Assembly: GCA_900542275.1 (NCBI GenBank)
Contig: UQMW01000061.1
Location: 1-9,179 of the forward strand
Direction of reading: 5' to 3'
Length of the DNA stretch: 9,179 bases
From: an uncultured Collinsella sp.
Lineage (GTDB): Bacteria > Actinomycetota > Coriobacteriia > Coriobacteriales > Coriobacteriaceae
A program made the position numbers and the translations under genes. A model generated the notes under the pieces. The model saw only the letters and a program-made list of their open reading frames with translations. It was not told the DNA's origin and made no database searches. Every line of letters starts with the position of its first letter. Within the stretch, counting starts at the first letter, position 1. Of the stretch, positions 1 through 4,485 are shown piece after piece.

Positions 1-2
1 GC

Positions 3-1310
3 TCCTACCTTTTGGCGCTCGGTATCGGACTCATCTTTAGCGCCATCTTCTTCTTGAGCTTTCGAGGCCTTATCCTGGCCTTTGGCCTTAAAACCCCGGG
101 ACGCGAGGACCATATTGCCAGTAGCGCGGCGCTCTCGCGCTTGACGGGAGGCAACGTTGACGAAAAGCGCTCCTCCAAGACCAGCGCTTCCGAAAGCCAG
201 GCATCGCAAGATCATCTGCTCGCCGAGCAGGTTGTAGCGCTTCTGGGCGGCGCCTCGAACATTGTGGGCGCAACCAACTGCGCCACGCGGCTGCGCGTCG
301 AAGTCGTAGACCCTTCTGTCGTGGCGGACAACGCGGCCTTTGTCGCAGTGGGCGCCAAGGGCCTCATCGTCACCGGCAAGACAGCCCAGGTGATCATCGG
401 CGTCTCGGTTCCCCGTGTCAAAGAGCACTTTGATCAGGTTATGGGGCTCGAACCAGGTTTTGCGCCCGCCATCTCGCCTTCTCATGCTGTCGACGCCGCC
501 CAAAATCATGGAGATATCTGCTTCTTTGACATCGACGGTACGCTCGCCTGGCAAGATCCCAAACTTGTCCAAGAGCTTCCCGAGGGCGAGCGAGACCTTT
601 CCCCCTATCCTAATGAAACGGTTGCGCAGGCAATTCGCGCGTTTGTCGCCAACGGCAACAAGGCTTTTATCTGCACGGGGCGCGCCCTCAGCTGCATCCA
701 TCCCAAGCTGCTCGACCTGCCGTGGGCGGGCGTCGTCTGTCTCGCGGGCGGTTACGCCGAACTCGAGGGGCGCATCGTGCGCAATGCAGCCATAAGCCCC
801 GGTCTGCTACAACGTCTCGCCCCCTATCTCGAGCAATCGGGTGAAGAGATTCGCTTTGAAGGCCTTAATCGAGTCGTGCGCATGAGTGCGGACGCGCCCG
901 AGGCGCCCGGATACGCACGCACCTCTGGCGATGCCGTCACGCAACTTAAGCACTACAACGCCTATAAGATCCTTATGTCCACACCACTCGCCAACCGCAT
1001 CGCTCAGGATAAAGAGCTTGGACCCCTGCTCTGCTTTAATGAGCTCGAGCTTGAGGTCACAGAAATCTCGCCTCGCGAGTGCACCAAACGAGCCGGAATC
1101 GAGGCCGTGCTTGACGCCCTGGGGCCAGACCACGGCACCGTGTATGGTATTGGCGACGCGAGCAATGACATCGCCCTTATGGAGACGGTCGACGTTGGCA
1201 TCGCCATGGGCAACGCGCCGGACTTCCTCAAGGAAAAGGCCAACTATGTAACCGACAGCATCGACCACGACGGCGTCGTCACCGCGCTCGAACACTTTGG
1301 GCTTATCTAG
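3..1310 (+). CDS. PTS sugar permease EIIC(end)-EIIB fused to HAD phosphatase, 5' partial
   Basis: The reading frame is open to the left edge, so the N-terminus and most of the membrane EIIC domain lie outside the window; the TTG at base 12 is not a real start. Residues counted from base 12: 1-31 are the end of a glucose/glucoside-family EIIC, with a last hydrophobic helix and the signature KTPGRE. Residues 33-65 are a polar linker. Residues 66-145 are an EIIB domain with the phosphorylated Cys90 in NCATRLR. Residues 168-432 are a HAD superfamily (Cof/IIB-like) hydrolase with motif I DIDGT (nucleophile Asp173, Asp175), motif II Thr222 in CTGR, a Lys near 359 and motif IV GDASND around 381-386. 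EIIB hands phosphate to the incoming sugar. The HAD part would be expected to dephosphorylate a sugar phosphate; this pairing of roles is inference. No EIIA is present, so an external one is needed. The substrate cannot be told from the visible part. Confidence 0.85.
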   Translation, partial: SYLLALGIGLIFSAIFFLSFRGLILAFGLKTPGREDHIASSAALSRLTGGNVDEKRSSKTSASESQASQDHLLAEQVVALLGGASNIVGATNCATRLRVEVVDPSVVADNAAFVAVGAKGLIVTGKTAQVIIGVSVPRVKEHFDQVMGLEPGFAPAISPSHAVDAAQNHGDICFFDIDGTLAWQDPKLVQELPEGERDLSPYPNETVAQAIRAFVANGNKAFICTGRALSCIHPKLLDLPWAGVVCLAGGYAELEGRIVRNAAISPGLLQRLAPYLEQSGEEIRFEGLNRVVRMSADAPEAPGYARTSGDAVTQLKHYNAYKILMSTPLANRIAQDKELGPLLCFNELELEVTEISPRECTKRAGIEAVLDALGPDHGTVYGIGDASNDIALMETVDVGIAMGNAPDFLKEKANYVTDSIDHDGVVTALEHFGLI

Positions 1311-1425
1311 CCGAGCCCCTACCACATGCGCGGCCACATGACCCAATCGTCTTCAACCGCCGCGCTCGACGCCCCAATGTGGCAATATGTTGTCTGCATA
1401 ATGCAACGATGCAACCTATCAAAGA

Positions 1426-2451
1426 ATGCGAGAACCCGTGTCCAGTCCGTTTACCAGCTTTTTAGCCCAGCACTTTGACCAGATTAACGACTATCTGGCC
1501 ACGTTCTTTGACGGACAGGCGACTTCCGCCGATATCGAGCGCTACCTGTATACCCCGCTCTCGGCATTTACGGCAAACGCTGGCAAGCGCCACCGCCCGC
1601 TCATCTGCATGCTCGCCGCCACTGCGGTAGGCGGCAGCTTTGAGAGCGCCCGCAGCGCAGCGGCGGCCATCGAGCACTTTCAGTCGGGCGCACTCATCCA
1701 CGACGACATCGCCGACAACGGGCAGATTCGTCGCGGCAAGCCCTGCATGCACCTTACCGAGGGCACCGGTCTTGCCATCAACTGCGGTGACCTGGCGCTC
1801 ACCATGGTCACCAAGACGGTTCTCGACGACCCCACACTCAACGCAGACGTGAAGCTTCACGTGCTCCACGAGCTTACCGAGATGATCGTCCGTACCATCG
1901 AGGGCCAAGCGCTCGACCTGGGCTGGGTCCGCGACGAGCGCTTTGACATTTCGGTCGACGATTATCTGGACATGGCGACGCACAAGACCGCGTACTACAG
2001 CGGAGCGACGCCGCTTGCCGCCGGAGCCATTATCGGCGGCGGCAGCGAAGAGCAGATTGAGGCACTGCGCGCCTTTGGGCTGCACACGGGCCTTGCCTTC
2101 CAGATTCAAGACGACCTGCTCAACTTGATCGGCACCAAGGAGGCCGCCAACAAGGACTTCCGCACCGATATCACCGAGGGCAAGCGCACCCTCGTTGCCG
2201 TGCATGCCCTGTCAGACGAGCGCCATCACGACGAGATCGAGGCAATCCTTTCCTCGGGCACCGAGGACCCTGCGCAGCTCGCACGCGCCGTGGAGATCTT
2301 CCAGGAGACCGGCTCCATCGATTACGCCCACACCTATGCGCTCGACCTGACCGCTAAGGCCAAGGCCGCTATCGAAGGCGTCGAGCTCGACCCGCATGCG
2401 CGCGAGCTCTTCCTCTCAATGGCAGATTTCTTTGTGGAGCGTCTTAACTAG
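1426..2451 (+). CDS. All-trans polyprenyl diphosphate synthase
   Basis: A 341-residue protein of the trans-prenyltransferase family (IspA/GGPP synthase/heptaprenyl synthase type), which extends allylic diphosphates with isopentenyl diphosphate in the cytoplasm. Visible family marks: GKRHRP at 53-58, first Asp-rich motif DDIAD at 93-97 with the RRGKP phosphate site at 102-106, HKT at 186-188, FQIQDD at 225-230 as the second Asp-rich region, and GKRT at 252-255. The second motif reads DDLLN, so the last Asp is Asn, a change seen in some members. Small residues (Gly89, Ala90 or nearby) occupy the positions just before the first motif, and there is no two-residue insertion in it. That argues against a classic bacterial farnesyl synthase and for a longer product such as geranylgeranyl or a quinone side chain, but chain length is inference. 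The ATG start has only a weak AAAG upstream; a GTG at 1438 is a possible alternative. Confidence 0.9.
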   Translation: MREPVSSPFTSFLAQHFDQINDYLATFFDGQATSADIERYLYTPLSAFTANAGKRHRPLICMLAATAVGGSFESARSAAAAIEHFQSGALIHDDIADNGQIRRGKPCMHLTEGTGLAINCGDLALTMVTKTVLDDPTLNADVKLHVLHELTEMIVRTIEGQALDLGWVRDERFDISVDDYLDMATHKTAYYSGATPLAAGAIIGGGSEEQIEALRAFGLHTGLAFQIQDDLLNLIGTKEAANKDFRTDITEGKRTLVAVHALSDERHHDEIEAILSSGTEDPAQLARAVEIFQETGSIDYAHTYALDLTAKAKAAIEGVELDPHARELFLSMADFFVERLN

Positions 2452-2492
2452 CGGGGGTCATAAAACCTGTGGGCAGCGAGTTTGGGTACAAG

Positions 2493-2522
2493 TTGCTACA
2501 CTATTGAGTGCATGTTTATAAA
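2493..2522 (+). promoter_or_regulatory. Candidate sigma70-type promoter for the CwlM-like gene
   Basis: A TTGCTA -35 at 2493-2498 and a TATAAA -10 at 2517-2522 are separated by 18 bases, in the 139-base gap between the prenyl synthase and the CwlM-like gene. Transcription would start near 2530, giving a leader of about 60 bases that ends in the strong AAAGGGG ribosome site at 2577-2583. This suggests the CwlM-like gene is transcribed separately. It is a consensus match only. Confidence 0.45.
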
Positions 2523-2590
2523 TTGTCTCGCGTTGTCTATCCGACACACGCTCAAAATAGTACGAATGGTACGCCGAAAGGGGTTCGTTC

Positions 2591-3496
2591 ATGGAACCTA
2601 TTACCACGGGCATGCAGGGAGCAGCCGTCGAGGACGTCCAGTCCCGCCTTCTGCAGCTCGGTTACACCATCGATGCCGACGAGGTCGCCGACAAGCGCTT
2701 TGGCACCACCACCGAGCAGGCCGTTGGCACGTTTAGGCTCGATAGCGGCCTTGCGGCCGGTTATGCCGTCGATATCCCCTGTTGGAGCGCCCTGGTCGAC
2801 GCCTCGTATAAGCTGGGCGACCGCACCCTGTATCTGCGCATGCCCAATTTCCATGGCGCCGATGTGCAGGCCCTGCAGCGCGCTCTCAACGTTTTGGGCT
2901 TTGCCTGTGGCGAAGACGACGGCTACTTTGGTCCGCATACCGAGGCCGCCCTGCAGCAGTTCCAGGAAAATGTCGGCCTGTTTGCCGACGGCATGGCCTT
3001 CCAGGACACCTACGCCTACATCAACCGCCTGCACCATGTGTGGGAGGGCAAGCCCTCGGTCACCGAAGCCGAGTCCCGCATCGGTTTTGCGCGCGCCGCC
3101 AACGTGCTCGAGCGTTTCCAGATTGCCGTCATCGGCGAGGACCCTATCGCGCGCAGCGTAGCATCGCGCATGTGGAACATCGCCACGGCGACGACCGACA
3201 ACAGCGGCATGATGCTCTGCGACTCCGAGGTTCCAACCGACGTTGACCTGGTGCTCGAGATCGCAAGCGACGAGCTGCCCGCCGACGCCGCGCCACGCGC
3301 CACGATTGCCCTCGCCGAGTGCCACAATCTGGCCCAGCGCATCCGCACCGCCAATGTCGCCGCACAGCAAAAGCCGGCACGAATTCGCATCGAGCTCACC
3401 GGCATGACGCGCTACAACGGCACCTTCACGGCCAGCGACGCGCAGACCCTCGCCGTACGCCTACTCGACGGCGTTTGCGATGCCCTCGCAGATTAG
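2591..3496 (+). CDS. CwlM-like protein: two peptidoglycan-binding domains plus degenerate amidase_3-like tail
   Basis: A 301-residue protein with no signal peptide or membrane helix. Residues 7-70 and 83-148 are two PG_binding_1-type repeats. The second, with LGDRTLY at 75-81, DVQALQRAL at 91-99 and DDGYFGPHTEAAL at 109-121, resembles the second repeat of mycobacterial CwlM as I remember that sequence. Residues 175-301 keep the order of an amidase_3 fold: an initial beta strand QIAVIG, a central strand DVDLVLEIAS, and a final PARIRIEL strand with a closing helix. The region is much shorter than a working amidase. The zinc ligands are gone: DPGHGG is replaced by a stretch around IGEDPIA, and the second His site by EIAS. 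In mycobacteria CwlM is a cytoplasmic regulator of peptidoglycan precursor synthesis that activates MurA; a regulatory rather than hydrolytic role here is inferred. The ATG start is fixed by AAAGGGG seven bases upstream. Confidence 0.75.
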   Translation: MEPITTGMQGAAVEDVQSRLLQLGYTIDADEVADKRFGTTTEQAVGTFRLDSGLAAGYAVDIPCWSALVDASYKLGDRTLYLRMPNFHGADVQALQRALNVLGFACGEDDGYFGPHTEAALQQFQENVGLFADGMAFQDTYAYINRLHHVWEGKPSVTEAESRIGFARAANVLERFQIAVIGEDPIARSVASRMWNIATATTDNSGMMLCDSEVPTDVDLVLEIASDELPADAAPRATIALAECHNLAQRIRTANVAAQQKPARIRIELTGMTRYNGTFTASDAQTLAVRLLDGVCDALAD

Positions 3497-3503
3497 GTAA
3501 ACT
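3475..3503 (+). promoter_or_regulatory. Candidate tRNA-Gln promoter inside the end of the CwlM-like gene
   Basis: A TTGCGA at 3475-3480 and a TAAACT at 3498-3503, 17 bases apart, overlap the stop codon of the preceding gene. The predicted start near 3510 lies about 25 bases before the tRNA 5' end. A small GTTGC/GCAAC stem-loop (about 3510-3525) lies between. Both hexamers are four-of-six matches, so this is tentative; the tRNA could also be read from the upstream gene. Confidence 0.35.
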
Positions 3504-3534
3504 AGACGAGTTGCTTTTGGGCAACACCACACAT

Positions 3535-3609
3535 TGGGACGTAGTTCAACGGTAGAACTCCGGTTTTTGGTGCCGGCTGTTGGGGGTTCGAATCCCTCCG
3601 TCCCAGCCA
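3535..3609 (+). tRNA. trnQ: tRNA-Gln (anticodon UUG), CCA encoded
   Basis: A full cloverleaf can be folded by eye. The acceptor is TGGGACG (3535-3541) with CGTCCCA (3599-3605). The D stem is GTTC/GAAC (3544-3547, 3555-3558). The anticodon stem is CCGGT/GCCGG (3560-3564, 3572-3576) around loop TTTTGGT, which puts TTG at 3567-3569. The variable loop is five bases, and the T stem GGGGG/CCCTC (3582-3586, 3594-3598) holds the standard TTCGAAT loop. G3606 is the discriminator and CCA follows at 3607-3609. UUG decodes CAA (and by wobble CAG) glutamine codons. The 3' half is duplicated downstream, as described in the repeat entries. Confidence 0.97.
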
Positions 3610-3618
3610 TTAAAACTG

Positions 3619-3655
3619 AGCGCCCTGAGCCCATAACGGCCCAGGGCGCTTTCTT
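3619..3655 (+). terminator. Intrinsic terminator after tRNA-Gln
   Basis: AGCGCCCTG (3619-3627) pairs perfectly with CAGGGCGCT (3642-3650), around a loop of GAGCCC...GGCC type, and is followed by the T-rich TTTCTT. It begins ten bases past the tRNA CCA end and ends the tRNA transcript. Confidence 0.85.
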
Positions 3656-3660
3656 GTGGG

Positions 3661-3799
3661 CAAGCGGAGGGATTCGAACCCGCAAGGGTGCGGAGCCGAG
3701 GAAACGCGAAGCGTTTTCCAGCGCAGCACGCAAGGAGCGAAGCGACGCAGCGGAGCGCGGCCGCCGACCAGGCGGACGCGGAATCCCTCCGTCCCACAC
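3661..3799 (+). repeat. tRNA-derived GC-rich repeat element, copy 1 (long form)
   Basis: The block opens with a 17-base sequence (3665-3681) that is the exact reverse complement of the T-arm of the neighbouring tRNA-Gln (3584-3600). It closes with GAATCCCTCCGTCCCA (3781-3796), an exact direct copy of the tRNA 3' end at 3590-3605. CGGAGGGATTC and GAATCCCTCCG thus form 11-bp inverted ends. Between them are short hairpins: CCGCA/TGCGG (about 3680-3693), GGAAACGC/GCGTTTTCC (about 3700-3719) and CCGCC/GGCGG (about 3762-3776), plus GAGCGAAGCGACGCAGCGG-type simple repetition. Frames across it translate into the false GGIRTRKG-like proteins typical of tRNA sequence. I see no coding function. It could be a remnant of an element that integrated at the tRNA, or a dispersed repeat. 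Confidence 0.65.
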
Positions 3800-3840
3800 C
3801 AGCCAAGAGCCCCTCACGTCAAGCAAATCGAGCCAACGCC

Positions 3841-3914
3841 GCCAAGCGGAGGAATCCGAACCCGCAAGGATGCGGAGCGACGCAGCGGAGCGCGGCCGCC
3901 GCAGGCAGACGCGG
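3841..3914 (+). repeat. tRNA-derived GC-rich repeat element, copy 2 (short, decayed form)
   Basis: A second, shorter copy of the preceding element. The T-arm part has two changes (GGAGGAATCCGAACCC at 3848-3863). The CCGCA/TGCGG hairpin is kept with one loop change, the middle section of roughly 45 bases with the GGAAACGC hairpin is missing, and GACGCAGCGGAGCGCGGCCGCCG is shared apart from its 3' side. The right-hand tRNA-end copy is absent. The deletion may have occurred between the GGAGC repeats. The 40-odd bases between the two copies (3800-3840) show nothing recognisable. Confidence 0.6.
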
Positions 3915-3915
3915 T

Positions 3916-3974
3916 GCCGGCACTTGGGGACGCTCCTAAGTGCCGGCATTATAGGAACGTTCCCAAGTGCCGGC
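3916..3974. repeat. REP-like imperfect inverted repeat
   Basis: GCCGGCACTTGGGGACG (3916-3932) is the reverse complement of CGTTCCCAAGTGCCGGC (3958-3974) with one mismatch. A third, partial unit, AAGTGCCGGCA, lies in the loop (3938-3948). Size, GC content and intergenic position fit repetitive extragenic palindromes of the type moved by REP-associated tyrosine transposases; no such transposase is in the window. Confidence 0.6.
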
Positions 3975-4007
3975 TCGGGACTATTTTCGAGGACCCTCCG
4001 AAGGACT

Positions 4008-4237
4008 GTGGCCAAAAAACGGCAAATATGAGTACTGTTACCGTTGTAGCTACATTATTTTCGTTAATAAAAGAAGATATTAATGAGATTTATTCGCATC
4101 AAGGTCTTCCTTTAATGAACACTTGAGGAGATACGGCAGCTTATCTGCTCGATCGACACGTCAAATCACCTTAAATGTGGTCAAAATTACTGCTACTAAA
4201 AGAGTATCAGTACTCATATTTGATGTTTTTTGGCCAC
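4008..4237. mobile_element. AT-rich MITE-like element with 30-bp terminal inverted repeats
   Basis: The left end at 4008-4037 (begins GTGGCCAAAAAAC, ends ATATGAGTACTG) and the right end at 4208-4237 are inverted repeats of 30 bases with two mismatches; weaker complementarity continues about 26 bases further inward. The interior is far more AT-rich than its surroundings and holds no convincing gene; the longest frame is about 32 codons from ATG 4028. A third GTGG(T)CAAAA motif at 4177 and a TACTG-TACT/AGTA-CAGTA stem-loop around 4188-4212 lie inside. No clear target duplication is visible at the ends. A non-autonomous transposable element or the remains of an insertion sequence is the simplest reading. 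Confidence 0.6.
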
Positions 4238-4275
4238 GGCTCTTTATAGACACCCTGCACAGCGACGGTGGTAGA

Positions 4276-4308
4276 TTTCGGAACGTGTCCGTCAGCCCCG
4301 TTCCGAAA
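4276..4308. repeat. Ten-base-pair intergenic hairpin
   Basis: TTTCGGAACG (4276-4285) pairs perfectly with CGTTCCGAAA (4299-4308) around a 13-base loop. There is no T-run, so it is not an obvious terminator on either strand. It may be another REP-like unit. The rest of 4238-4340 shows nothing else I can name. Confidence 0.45.
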
Positions 4309-4340
4309 AGCGAGCCGCATGCAACGGCCAAGCCACGACA

Positions 4341-4477
4341 GGCCCCGGGAGAGCGGGGACACCGGCTTAGGTTTATCGCGAGTTCCGCACGAACAGGAGG
4401 CCACTTAATGTGGCCTCCGTCGTGAGCAGGACTGTAGAGCAGGAAACCTAAGCCGGTGTCCCCGCTCTCCCGGGGCC
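4341..4477. repeat. Perfect 34-bp inverted repeat with nested hairpin
   Basis: The arms at 4341-4374 and 4444-4477 are perfectly complementary over 34 bases (outer GGCCCCGGGAGAG, inner GGCTTAGGTTT). Inside lies a second perfect stem, GGAGGCCAC (4396-4404) with GTGGCCTCC (4410-4418), loop TTAAT. Each arm can itself fold into a GCCGG-CCCCG/CGGGG-CCGGC-type hairpin leading to TTAGGTTT. The right arm starts eight bases past the stop codon of the minus-strand Toprim gene, so it may help end that transcript. The inner edge of the right half (4426-4446) recurs exactly, inverted, at the right end of the window, so this is one member of a dispersed family. Confidence 0.75.
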
Positions 4478-4485
4478 GGCGGAAT

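Noticed and set aside
1311..1425. Terminator or promoter between the PTS and prenyl synthase genes
   Set aside because: Only a seven-base inverted repeat with a long loop (CCACAT/ATGTGG) and a lone CATAAT without a fitting -35 box were seen.
2482..2736. A small plus-strand frame overlapping the promoter and start of the CwlM-like gene
   Set aside because: It overlaps the better supported gene in another frame and lacks a ribosome site and any domain.
3661..3914. CRISPR array
   Set aside because: Only two unequal copies with no regular spacers, and no cas genes.
3461..4126. Open frames on both strands through the tRNA and the repeats, with GGIRTR-like peptides
   Set aside because: These are translations of tRNA T-arm and GC-rich repeat sequence, with no ribosome sites or domains.
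4028..4126. A 32-codon AT-rich frame (MSTVTVVATLFSLIKED...) inside the MITE-like element
   Set aside because: It starts within the terminal inverted repeat, has no Shine-Dalgarno site and resembles nothing I know; too short to support.
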